DNA of 64,000 bases from Labrys sp. WJW (GTDB lineage: Bacteria > Pseudomonadota > Alphaproteobacteria > Rhizobiales > Labraceae), in assembly GCF_001676615.1 (NCBI RefSeq), contig NZ_LYXZ01000027.1, forward strand, positions 1 to 64,000, written 5' to 3'. The notes beneath the pieces are model-generated. The model was not told the origin of the DNA. It made no database searches and saw only the letters and a program-made list of their open reading frames with translations. The translations under genes were made by a program, and so were the position numbers. Of the stretch, positions 19,477-27,904 are shown piece by piece (position 1 is the first letter of the stretch; the number at the start of each line of letters is the position of its first letter).

Positions 19477-20306
19477 CCAGCCTCACGCGAAACCAGGTCC
19501 GCTCGTTCATCATCCACCTCGTGCTGTTCATCGTGCTGGCGCTCTGGATGGTTCCGCAGATCTACATGCTCTCGATCGGATTGCGGACCCCGGCCCAGGC
19601 CTTCGATGCGTCTCTCATCACCTGGCCCGTCACCTTCGACAATTTCGTGACGGTGATCCGGGACAATCCTCTCAGCAGGATCTTCCTGAACAGCCTTATC
19701 GTCACGGTCGCGACCGTGGCGATCGTCGTGGCGATCTCTTCGCTCTTTGCTTTCGCCTGTGCTGTGCTGCGCCTGAGGGGGACGCTTTTCATCTATACGG
19801 CTCTCTTGACCACGCTGATGGTACCCCTCGCCTCGCTGGTTCTGCCCCTCGCCATCCTTCTGAAGAATTTCGGCTGGATCAACACCTATATCGGCCTGAT
19901 CATGCCCTATGCCGCGCTTGGCGTGCCTTTTGCGATGGTGATCCTCAAGGCCTTCATGGAGGATTCGCCGCAGGAGCTCTTCGAAGCGGCGCGCATTGAC
20001 GGGTGCACTCCCTGGCAGACCTATTGGCACGTTGCCCTGCCGCTGGTGCGCCCGGCCCTGGTCTTCGTGACCATCTGGCAATTCATCGTGACCTGGAACG
20101 AATTCTTCCTGGCCCTGATCGTTCTGACCAAGGCCGAAATGAAAACGCTTACCATCGTTCCAATGCAGTATTCCGGCCTCTACATGGCCAATCCGGGCGC
20201 CTTGTTCGCGATCCTCACCTTGATCGCTCTTCCCCTGATCTTCCTCTACGTGCTGGTACAGAGAGCCTTTGTCCGAGGTCTGCTGGCCGGCGCGGTGAAA
20301 GGCTGA
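19473..20306 (+). CDS. ABC transporter permease (MalG/UgpE-like)
   Basis: A 277-residue permease with six membrane segments and the EAA loop LFEAARIDGCTPWQTYWHVALP. An ATGA overlap with the preceding stop and an AAGGAAGGA upstream set the start. It forms the channel with the upstream permease. Confidence 0.9.
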   Translation: MTSLTRNQVRSFIIHLVLFIVLALWMVPQIYMLSIGLRTPAQAFDASLITWPVTFDNFVTVIRDNPLSRIFLNSLIVTVATVAIVVAISSLFAFACAVLRLRGTLFIYTALLTTLMVPLASLVLPLAILLKNFGWINTYIGLIMPYAALGVPFAMVILKAFMEDSPQELFEAARIDGCTPWQTYWHVALPLVRPALVFVTIWQFIVTWNEFFLALIVLTKAEMKTLTIVPMQYSGLYMANPGALFAILTLIALPLIFLYVLVQRAFVRGLLAGAVKG

Positions 20307-20309
20307 GGC

Positions 20310-21398
20310 ATGGCCACGCTATCGATCGACAACATTACCAAGCGGTTCGGAAACTACTCGGTCATACCGGAGCTTTCGCTGACCATACCCGATGGGGAGT
20401 TCTGCGTGCTCGTCGGGCCCTCGGGCTGCGGGAAGTCAACCCTGTTGCGGATCATTGCCGGGCTCGAGCCGATCTCCTCGGGCCGGATCCTCATCGACGG
20501 TACCGATATGAGTGCGGCCGAGCCGACGGAGCGCGGCGTGGCGATGGTCTTCCAGTCCTACGCACTCTACCCGCACATGGATGTCAGCCGGAACATCGGC
20601 TTCGGGTTGGAAATCGCCCGCACGCCGCGCAGCGAGATCTCGGAACGGGTCGCGACGGTGGCCGACAAATTGCGCCTGTCCACCTATCTTCGCCGCCGGC
20701 CACGGGAGCTCTCAGGGGGCCAGCGCCAGCGCGTGGCGATAGGGCGGGCGATTACGCGCAAGCCCAAGCTCTTCCTCCTGGACGAGCCCCTGTCGAACCT
20801 CGATGCGGCGTTGCGTGTCGGCATGCGGCTCGAGATCGCCCGGCTCAAGGCCGAACTCGCATCCACCATGATCTACGTCACCCATGACCAGGTCGAGGCC
20901 ATGACTTTGGCTGACCGCATCGTGGTGATGAATGCCGGCCGCATCGAACAGGTGGGCCCGCCGCTGGAGCTCTATGAGAAGCCAGCCAATCTCTTCGTCG
21001 CGGGTTTCATCGGCTCACCTGCCATGAACCTGCTGAAAGGCAGGGTCGAAACCGTCGACGGCGGACACCTATCCATTGGGTTGGAAATCGGGGCTCATAT
21101 GCGCGTTCCCCTCGCCACGGGGCTGAAACCCGGAGATGCGGTTACCCTGGGCATCAGACCGGAGCATGTGACCTATTCCCTCGACGGGGGACCTGCCGAT
21201 TACGTCGGCCAGGCCCACATGGTCGAGATGTTGGGCAGCGACACTTTCATTCATCTGCGTTGCAACGACGAAGCCCTGGTTATCCGCGACAGTGCCGGCC
21301 GGCGCGCCCGGGCGGGGGACCAGGTTGCTTTGTCCTTCCCCAGGCAGGCCTGCCATTTGTTCAACGCGGAAGGCCTGCGCGTTTCGCAGGCGAACTGA
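20310..21398 (+). CDS. ABC transporter ATPase (MsmK/UgpC-like)
   Basis: A 362-residue ATPase. Walker A is VGPSGCGKST, the signature is LSGGQRQRVAIGRAI, Walker B is LFLLDEPLSNLDA and the switch is VTHDQVEAM. A C-terminal TOBE/OB domain (GIRPEHV) follows, as in MalK-type subunits that can take regulatory inputs. It starts three bases after the permease stop and energises the CUT1 importer. Confidence 0.93.
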   Translation: MATLSIDNITKRFGNYSVIPELSLTIPDGEFCVLVGPSGCGKSTLLRIIAGLEPISSGRILIDGTDMSAAEPTERGVAMVFQSYALYPHMDVSRNIGFGLEIARTPRSEISERVATVADKLRLSTYLRRRPRELSGGQRQRVAIGRAITRKPKLFLLDEPLSNLDAALRVGMRLEIARLKAELASTMIYVTHDQVEAMTLADRIVVMNAGRIEQVGPPLELYEKPANLFVAGFIGSPAMNLLKGRVETVDGGHLSIGLEIGAHMRVPLATGLKPGDAVTLGIRPEHVTYSLDGGPADYVGQAHMVEMLGSDTFIHLRCNDEALVIRDSAGRRARAGDQVALSFPRQACHLFNAEGLRVSQAN

Positions 21399-21473
21399 CG
21401 AACCGGCTTCGGGCTGCCTATGACACCGCGCAGACACCTCGGACACCACAAAGACTTGCAAAGGAGACGACAA

Positions 21474-22202
21474 ATGACCGACTTCAACGGGCGCACCATT
21501 CTGGTCACGGGCGGCAGCGGTGGCATCGGAGGCGCCACTGTACGCCATCTCGTCAAGGCCAATGCCAAGGTCATCGCGAGCGGACGTTCGCAAAGTGCGC
21601 TGGACGCCATCGCGGAGGAAACAGGCTGCCGCACCCTGGCGTTCGATCTTGCATCCGAAGAGGAGATCCGAAACGCGCTGGAAGGGCTCGACCTGTGGGG
21701 CGTCGTGAATTGCGGCGGCTTCGGCGGGGAGATCGCCACCCCGATGGACACCGATATCGCTATTTTCGACAAGGTGATCAGCATCAACGCCCGTGGGGCC
21801 CTGATCGTCACCAAATATGCCACGCAGTCGATGGTTCGGCTCGGCAAAGGCGGCGCGATCGTCAACGTTTCCAGCCAGGCGGCCCTGGTGGCTCTCGACG
21901 GTCACATCTCCTATGGCTCATCCAAAGCAGCGCTCGACAACATCACGCGTGTCTCGGCGCTCGAGCTCGGCAAATACAATATTCGCGTCAACAGCGTGAA
22001 CCCAACCGTGGTCATGACGCCGATATCTTCAGGACATTGGAGCCAGCCCCACGTCGCCGAACCCTTCCTGAAGAACATGCCACTGGGCCGCTGGGCAACG
22101 GAGGACGAGATTGCTGCCCCCATCGTATTCCTGCTGAGCGATGCGGCATCGATGATCACCGGCGTCTCGCTACCCATCGATGGCGGCTATACCTGCAGAT
22201 AG
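21474..22202 (+). CDS. SDR oxidoreductase, L-xylulose/dicarbonyl reductase-like
   Basis: A 242-residue classical short-chain dehydrogenase. The cofactor motif is TGGSGGIGG; the catalytic set is SSQAALVALDGHISYGSSK. The C-terminal half (LELGKYNIRVNSVNPTVVMT, PLGRWATEDEI and the GG-Y-CR end) closely resembles vertebrate and bacterial L-xylulose reductases. It likely interconverts a polyol and a ketose imported by the ABC system upstream. ATG 21474 follows AAAGGAGACG. It is the last gene of the operon. Confidence 0.88.
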   Translation: MTDFNGRTILVTGGSGGIGGATVRHLVKANAKVIASGRSQSALDAIAEETGCRTLAFDLASEEEIRNALEGLDLWGVVNCGGFGGEIATPMDTDIAIFDKVISINARGALIVTKYATQSMVRLGKGGAIVNVSSQAALVALDGHISYGSSKAALDNITRVSALELGKYNIRVNSVNPTVVMTPISSGHWSQPHVAEPFLKNMPLGRWATEDEIAAPIVFLLSDAASMITGVSLPIDGGYTCR

Positions 22203-22326
22203 GGTGAAAGAGACCGTACAAATGAGCGCGAGGGCCAGCCACGCCACGGCCACGTCGAAATCTTGCCAACGTGACACTGTTCCCCGCACTCATCTTAATT
22301 CCATCGCCAGCCTTGCCTGAATTCCG

Positions 22327-24612
22327 TCAGCAGGTCCGGGCCACCGCAATCTGCACGGAGCCGGAATAGGTCTGGCCCATGGACCCCTCGTAGCAAACCG
22401 GCGCGGTCAGGGTGTAGTTGCCGGCCTGATTCAGGCCATCGGCCCAGACATCGCCGACGACGATGCCGCCGGGATGCTGGTGCGTCGAAAACTGGGCGAC
22501 GAAATCGCCCGCAGTCGGGCCGGCGGACGGATCATAAAGCGTGAAGGTGATTGCCTGCCCCTTGAGATTGCTGAGGCACTGTCCCAGCAGCAACACGGTA
22601 CTGTATGGCGCCAGTACGGTGTTGGCCGGGGAGAGCAGAGAACCTTCCGTGCAGTCGGCCGTGATCGTCAGCATGTTGGGCGTGAGGTTGGTGATCGCCA
22701 CCGCCAGGATGTCGAAGGGCGGGGCGCCGGCCGGTTCGTAGACGGCCTTAGGCAGCCCCCAGCCATTATTGCCGGCGAAGAAGTCGTTTTGCGGCACGCC
22801 TGCGCCCCAGATGACATCCATGGCCTGGCTGGACGGATAAGTGCCATAGTCGTTCGCGTCGGCGATCCAATAGCAAACGCTGCTTCCATCGGGCTGGGAC
22901 GATGCGTATTTGCCGTAGCTCGGAGCATCATCATACTGGCTGGCAAAGCCCGATCCGCTCGCATTGCTCGTCGAGTATTGATAGATGCGGAATTTGGCCT
23001 GCAACAGCATCTGCATCACCGAGGCGACGTAGCTCGGCTTGGCCTGCTTGACGAGTTCCGCAGTCGTGAGGGGCGGCCACGCCAGCCCATTTGGGGCAAA
23101 CGATATGCCCAATTTGGCCGTCGCCTGGAGCTTGGTCCAATCGGTGAGGATCGTGGTTGCCATATCCCCGACCGTCGTCAGCAGGGTTTCGAGGGAATCG
23201 CTGAGCTGGCCCGCAAGTTGGGCGGCGGTGACCTGGAACGGGCTTGCGGTAATGCTTTGCGTACCGACATCGCTCGCTGCCAGGGCAACATTCACCGCGC
23301 TTTGGATGATATTGGCCGCCACCGCGGTTGCCGGGTCCGCCGAGAGCACGGTGTACACGATCGAGGAGAGGATATTGATGATGACGCCCCAGACCCCCGT
23401 GGTCTGATCGTCCCCGGTCTCGAAACCGGCCAGGGCCGTGAGTTCGGACAGCAGGTCGCTCTGATCCGCAAAGAGAGCGTTGTGGAAGGTGCTATAATTG
23501 TTGAACAGGTTGTGCACGACGATGACAGCCGTCATCTCACGATTGAGCTGCTCGACAACCGGCTTCCAGACGTCAGGGTCGAAGGAGTCGAATCTCATCC
23601 CGAGTACGCTGGTTTGATAGCTGCCGATGGCAGCATTCAAATTGGTGTACTGCTCCCGCAAGGTCGAAGGCGCAAGGTTCAGCCGCTGGTTGATCACGGC
23701 ATAGACTTGTTGCTGCTCCGTCGTGAAAGCCGGAAAGGACGGGTTTGCCGGGGGCAGCGCGATGACCGCCTGCAGCGGATTGGCCGGCATCAGGAACCAT
23801 TGCCGCGCATCCGCACCAGTAAGCGATTGCAGTTGCACTGATGTGCAGTCGCTGCCGACGCCGAGGACCAGGCCTGAATCCAGGGCCGTGATGGAAGCAG
23901 CCTCCAGCGCGCTGCTGAAGACCCAGATCTGCGCGCCCGCAGGGGGCATGGTCTGGGTGGCGAGGACCAGGCTGGCCGAGCCGTCGCTGGCGGTCTGCTG
24001 GGTCAGCACCTCGCCTCCCAGCAAGCCGCTGAGCAAGCGCCCGTCAGGGGTGAACTGCCACATCTGCGAAGGCGCCGCCGTCTGCGCCGGGGTAAGCGTC
24101 AGGCCGCCGCTGCCTGCGGTAAGGACCAGGGGCGCCTGCCCTTGCTCGGACAGACTATACTGGATGTAGCTCCAATTCGACTTGGGCCAGACCTGGCTGT
24201 CATTCGTATACGTTGCCCATAGCGCCGTGAGCTGCGCGGAGTAGAGCACCAGGTTGCCGTCGTTCTGCACAGTCAGATTTGCCGCTGGGAGACCGACCGT
24301 GCCGGACGACCAGACCGGGGAACCGTCACCGTCATAGACAACCAGGTTACCGTCCATCTGGACGGAGAAGGTCTTGCCGCCATTGGCGTCGGTGCCGGTC
24401 CACCACAGCGCGAAGCCGGTAAAGCTCCCCCCGCTCTCCGGAGGTGTGCCGATTACCTGGTACAGCACGAGATTGCCATCCGTCTGCATGGTCAGCAGGT
24501 AGGTATTGGCCGTGCTGATGACCCATTGACCTTCGGTCAGGGTGGTCCCGACCGGAATATTGCCGCCGGAGACCTCGACCTGGTCGCCGACTATCACAGG
24601 AACGTAGCCCAT
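22327..24612 (-). CDS. Large lectin-domain protein, possible toxin-like architecture
   Basis: A 761-residue protein without a signal peptide. Residues 20-135 carry three bulb-type mannose-lectin motifs: QTDGNLVLY near 43, QMDGNLVVY near 85 and QNDGNLVLY near 116. About 145-295 looks like a ricin-type trefoil, with repeated QMWQF, QIWVF and RQWFLM. Residues 310-560 are helix-like, with a hydrophobic stretch at about 405-445 (WGVIINILSSIVYTVL and onward). The last 190 residues are beta-rich. Sugar binding plus a hydrophobic helical core suggests a pore-forming or anti-eukaryote toxin, but that is inference. No export or immunity gene is adjacent. Confidence 0.7.
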   Translation of the reverse strand: MGYVPVIVGDQVEVSGGNIPVGTTLTEGQWVISTANTYLLTMQTDGNLVLYQVIGTPPESGGSFTGFALWWTGTDANGGKTFSVQMDGNLVVYDGDGSPVWSSGTVGLPAANLTVQNDGNLVLYSAQLTALWATYTNDSQVWPKSNWSYIQYSLSEQGQAPLVLTAGSGGLTLTPAQTAAPSQMWQFTPDGRLLSGLLGGEVLTQQTASDGSASLVLATQTMPPAGAQIWVFSSALEAASITALDSGLVLGVGSDCTSVQLQSLTGADARQWFLMPANPLQAVIALPPANPSFPAFTTEQQQVYAVINQRLNLAPSTLREQYTNLNAAIGSYQTSVLGMRFDSFDPDVWKPVVEQLNREMTAVIVVHNLFNNYSTFHNALFADQSDLLSELTALAGFETGDDQTTGVWGVIINILSSIVYTVLSADPATAVAANIIQSAVNVALAASDVGTQSITASPFQVTAAQLAGQLSDSLETLLTTVGDMATTILTDWTKLQATAKLGISFAPNGLAWPPLTTAELVKQAKPSYVASVMQMLLQAKFRIYQYSTSNASGSGFASQYDDAPSYGKYASSQPDGSSVCYWIADANDYGTYPSSQAMDVIWGAGVPQNDFFAGNNGWGLPKAVYEPAGAPPFDILAVAITNLTPNMLTITADCTEGSLLSPANTVLAPYSTVLLLGQCLSNLKGQAITFTLYDPSAGPTAGDFVAQFSTHQHPGGIVVGDVWADGLNQAGNYTLTAPVCYEGSMGQTYSGSVQIAVARTC

Positions 24613-25225
24613 TTCTTGCTCCTCATGGCCGGGAGGGAGGTTGAGTGGGCGAGAGTTTGCCGCACCGCACCGTCCAACGGAGTCACCTCAATGCCCCCGG
24701 CGGCTGTCGACAGATTATTGGAGATCAGGACCGGTCATGGCTGTGCCGGCCGCTGACAAAATCCACGCGCTGCATCGCGGTGGATGAGCAGCAACATTCC
24801 CAATAAATCTTCAGCTGACTATTACCCAAAGGGGTATGATTGCATCGGCATTCAGATTTATCACTACGAACTACTGCAGATAATAAGTTCTTCAATTGGT
24901 GAAGCGACACGAAAACTGAGATCGTGCCCTAAATTTTCCCGCAAGATCCCACGGGCCTGGACAGGGGCAGCGAGTTCGATACTGAAATCATGCATCTCCA
25001 AAATCATGCATCTCCAAGAAGCGGAGCCGAATCTGCAGACGCGTCCCACTTCATTGCCCCATGCTTTTCTGATCGTCCTGGACCGACATGCGGCCGCATA
25101 CCAGCCGAACTTGGCATCGTCGTTCAGGCAAGACGGCCAAGCACAAAAATGGCTTCGTTGTCGTTTCGACTTCTCGACATGCGGCGCTGCGGCGTTCGCC
25201 AGGTCGGCGCGCCCTTCACAGCCTC
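24613..25225. other. Intergenic region with no supported gene
   Basis: About 610 bases upstream of the lectin gene. Overlapping short frames on both strands lack start sites and family features. It contains a perfect 16-bp tandem duplication at 24986-25017 and a more AT-rich section around 24,790-24,910. It presumably includes the lectin gene promoter, which I could not define. Confidence 0.4.
24986..25017. repeat. 16-bp perfect tandem duplication
   Basis: AATCATGCATCTCCAA occurs twice head to tail (24986-25001 and 25002-25017). It lies in non-coding DNA; a recent slippage duplication is the simplest reading. Confidence 0.85.
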
Positions 25226-25897
25226 TCAATCTGCCAGCATGTAATCCGCCACGCTGTAGCAATGGCTCGCCTGGTAGGCGTTCCGACCCCGGTTCATGTG
25301 CGTCAGGTTGAACGCCCGAATGGCGCGCAAGACGCGGCTGTTCGCGAGAAACTGGCGTATCGAGGCGGAGCTGCGCACATTGATGCCGAACATGTCCGCG
25401 CCACGCGGGAAGAAATAACTGACGTCCTCCGGCGCCGCGACGCTTTGCTCGAGCAAGGGTTCGTCCACCTGGCTCGGCGTGGCGGAACGATCTTTGGTGA
25501 AATCCGAAAGATGCACGATGAATCTGGCGCGGACGTCCTCGCCCTGGGCATAGAGCGTAAAAAGCTCCATCCAGCTCGCATTGACGCGTATCAGCGGTTT
25601 GTCAGAGGTCGACGGCAGACAGGAAACCGACCAGTAGTAACGCTCGGTCTTGCGCAGGATCGGAATACAGTTTGGACCGTATAGCCTGAGAATCTCCAGC
25701 ACTTCCTTTGCCTGGGGACGGCAAAGCAGCTTTGCAAAGCGCGCAGCATATTTGAATCGATGCTCCAGGGACTCCGAGCGATCGGCTGTGTCCGGCAAGT
25801 CGATTCTGCCCTCTATCCATTCGCGCTGCTGCTCAAGCTCAAGGAATTGCCGCAAGCCAGTGGTTCGCAGGCGAGGCATAGGGCCCATGTCAAGCAT
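25226..25897 (-). CDS. Hypothetical protein, about 223 aa
   Basis: A soluble-looking protein rich in Arg, Leu and Tyr, with segments RHRFKYAA-like charge clusters, LEILRLYGPNCIPILRK and RGADMFGINVRSS. The start is uncertain: ATG 25897 or 25888 fits best; an in-frame TTG at 26008 would add a Cys/Ser-rich leader that looks non-coding. No family recognised, no membrane segment. It stands alone between the lectin-protein region and the stress-gene region, and has no GGAAC-type promoter. Confidence 0.5.
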   Translation of the reverse strand: MLDMGPMPRLRTTGLRQFLELEQQREWIEGRIDLPDTADRSESLEHRFKYAARFAKLLCRPQAKEVLEILRLYGPNCIPILRKTERYYWSVSCLPSTSDKPLIRVNASWMELFTLYAQGEDVRARFIVHLSDFTKDRSATPSQVDEPLLEQSVAAPEDVSYFFPRGADMFGINVRSSASIRQFLANSRVLRAIRAFNLTHMNRGRNAYQASHCYSVADYMLAD

Positions 25898-26152
25898 CCT
25901 GTAAAATTCGCATGCTCGGCATCGGCCGGCTCCTATGGTCTTGCTCGAGCGGTCCCGAGTGCTGGCACCGCCCGATGCACCTGCGAATGATATGTCGCAG
26001 ACGAACAATTGAGAACATCTCGGCTGTCGCGAGGAGAAACAGCTTCACCATGCGCCGTCGGAGGCACTGAAAATACCATGGGAGCCTCTCGCGACCTCCC
26101 GTCGCTCGCGGAAAGCAAAGGGCTTCACTTGACGCCTCGCCCCTTTGAGCAT

Positions 26153-26383
26153 CTATCCCTCGGAAGACAGGAAAGCTCGCGTCGAAACAGCCGACACCTT
26201 CTGCCGCAACTTCACCTTGTTGCCATCGACGGCGGAAACTTGAGACATGTCGAGAAAGGGCTTCCGGGGATCCAGCATTTCATGGCTGCTCAACTTGATC
26301 GAGGTGCCTTCCACCTTTTCGACGATACCGACATGTTGGTCATTGGCATCGACGACTTCCATATTCTCTCGGATATCCATCAT
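26153..26383 (-). CDS. DUF2171 domain protein
   Basis: A 76-residue protein matching the DUF2171 pattern: IRENMEVVDANDQHVGIVEKVEG, then LSSHEMLDPRK and a short basic tail. These small PRC-barrel-like proteins of unknown function are common in plant-associated proteobacteria. ATG 26383 or 26380 is the start. A GGAAC-N17-GTT stress promoter lies 31 bases upstream. Confidence 0.8.
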   Translation of the reverse strand: MMDIRENMEVVDANDQHVGIVEKVEGTSIKLSSHEMLDPRKPFLDMSQVSAVDGNKVKLRQKVSAVSTRAFLSSEG

Positions 26384-26413
26384 TGGGTGCGCTCGCGTTA
26401 AAAACGAGCCCCT

Positions 26414-26438
26414 AACCACCGGGCAGATGCGAAGTTCC
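26414..26438 (-). promoter_or_regulatory. EcfG-type promoter of the DUF2171 gene
   Basis: Minus-strand GGAAC (26434-26438), 17 nt, GTT (26414-26416); 31 nt from the start codon. Confidence 0.75.
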
Positions 26439-26639
26439 TTCAGTATCGCGGACCGAAGACATTGGCTGGCCCGTCGATGCCCGCCCGGAGGCAGCATGAA
26501 ACAATCCTTGTCCAGTCTGGTTCTCCTTCAGGAGAGATTTTTCGCAGGCGTGCCGAACGCACGCCATCCCGCCGGCATGGCGCTCTGCTCTCAGCGGGAC
26601 TGCGCCGGCGGCAGCGGAAGGGCCAATATGGAGGATGGC

Positions 26640-27035
26640 ATGAGCTGGGTAGGAAAATGGAAAAACCAGTATGGCTCGATCCTCACCATTACCGAGGACG
26701 GGGATGGCCAGGTCACCGGCACTTTCAAGACGGCACTGCTCGATAGCGGTTTCTACGGTACCGAAATCGCGGTCTGCGGCATTCATCTGGGACATTGCAT
26801 CAGCTTTGCCTTTACGTCTTCAACCGCGGGCGGGGACCTGTTGTGTTCCTATAGCGGATTGTTGCGCGACGACCGCCTCCACACGGTCTGGCACGTCATC
26901 TCCGACGGCCGGCTCGATCCGGACGCCCGCATCGCCGAGCGCCCCTGGCCGCATGCCGTGACGACGAACGCCGATACCTTCCTTCGGGAGGCCCAGGATG
27001 AGCCCGACGTGAAGATCGGTCGGGACAGAATGTAG
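26640..27035 (+). CDS. Avidin/streptavidin-like protein
   Basis: A 131-residue protein whose first 100 residues align by eye with the avidin barrel. WVGKWKNQYGS matches the GxWxNQLGS start (biotin-binding Asn and Ser kept). GQVTGTFKTAL matches LTGTYESA. LHTVWHV matches the INTQWLL strand with its Trp, and TNADTFLR matches the GHDTFTK strand with Asp. Some aromatic pocket residues differ (ISFAF instead of a Trp strand). No signal peptide is obvious, so it may be cytoplasmic. GAGGA precedes the ATG. Biotin binding is inferred, not shown. Confidence 0.75.
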   Translation: MSWVGKWKNQYGSILTITEDGDGQVTGTFKTALLDSGFYGTEIAVCGIHLGHCISFAFTSSTAGGDLLCSYSGLLRDDRLHTVWHVISDGRLDPDARIAERPWPHAVTTNADTFLREAQDEPDVKIGRDRM

Positions 27036-27086
27036 GAAAAAACAGGCGTCCTGGCATGAATGTGCCCGCCTTCAGGAGAAAGCCCC

Positions 27087-27878
27087 ATGGTTTCTCGTCC
27101 GTTCTGGAAAGGTTACCTCAAGCTCTCGCTGGTCACCTGCCCTGTGGCGTTGACGCCGGCGACCTCGGAAAGCGAGAAGGTCCGTTTCCACACGCTCAAC
27201 CGGGCAACCGGCAATCGCATCGTCAGCCAATATGTCGATGCGGTCACCGGCAAGCGCGTCGACGAGGAGGACGAGATCAAGGGCTATCAGCGCGGCGAGG
27301 ACGATTATGTCATGCTCGATGACGAGGAGATCGAAGCAGTCGCCCTGGAGAGCACCCGCACCATCGACATCGACCTCTTCACCCCGCATGACGACATCGA
27401 ATGGATCTGGCTGGACAAGCCGCATTATCTGACGCCGGACGATCCCGTCGGCGAAGAGGCTTTCGCGGTCATTCGCGACGCCATGGTCACCACGAAGATG
27501 GTCGGGATCGCCCGCCTGGTGATGTATCGGCGCGAACGCGCGGTGATGCTGGAGCCACGTGGCAAGGGCATCGTCGTATGGACACTGCGTTTCGGTGACG
27601 AGGTCCGTGACCCCCACGCCTATTTCGGCGAGTTCGGCGATATCAGCCCTGATCGCCCCACGATGCAACTCATGCAAAAACTGATCGACGGGCGCACCAG
27701 ACCCTGGAACCGGAACATGGTCCGCGACCCCGTGCAGGAGCGCCTTCTCGAGATTATCGCCGCCAAGAAGAAAGGACGGCGTCGGCCCGCGGCCCGGCGC
27801 AAGAGCGAGGAGCCCGGCAAAGTCGTCAGTATCATGGATGCCCTGCGCAAGAGCCTGGCGCGCGAGGCACGGCACTGA
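27087..27878 (+). CDS. ku: Ku family DNA end-binding protein
   Basis: A 263-residue bacterial Ku homologue. It has the core features RPFWKGYLKLSLVTCPVAL, HTLNRATGNRI, DEIKGYQRGEDDYVML and an ARLVMYRRERAVMLEPRGKG strand. Ku homodimers ring DNA ends and recruit ligase D in non-homologous end joining. ATG 27087 follows AGGAGA. It converges on ligD, with a second ku gene beyond. No GGAAC-type promoter was found for this copy. Confidence 0.93.
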   Translation: MVSRPFWKGYLKLSLVTCPVALTPATSESEKVRFHTLNRATGNRIVSQYVDAVTGKRVDEEDEIKGYQRGEDDYVMLDDEEIEAVALESTRTIDIDLFTPHDDIEWIWLDKPHYLTPDDPVGEEAFAVIRDAMVTTKMVGIARLVMYRRERAVMLEPRGKGIVVWTLRFGDEVRDPHAYFGEFGDISPDRPTMQLMQKLIDGRTRPWNRNMVRDPVQERLLEIIAAKKKGRRRPAARRKSEEPGKVVSIMDALRKSLAREARH

Positions 27879-27904
27879 TTCCAGCAGGTATGGCGCTCGC
27901 CTGG

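Noticed and set aside
24864..25262. Minus-strand frame of 132 codons in the region before the lectin gene
   Set aside because: Cys/Arg/Ser-rich composition typical of non-coding reading; interrupted by the 16-bp tandem duplication.
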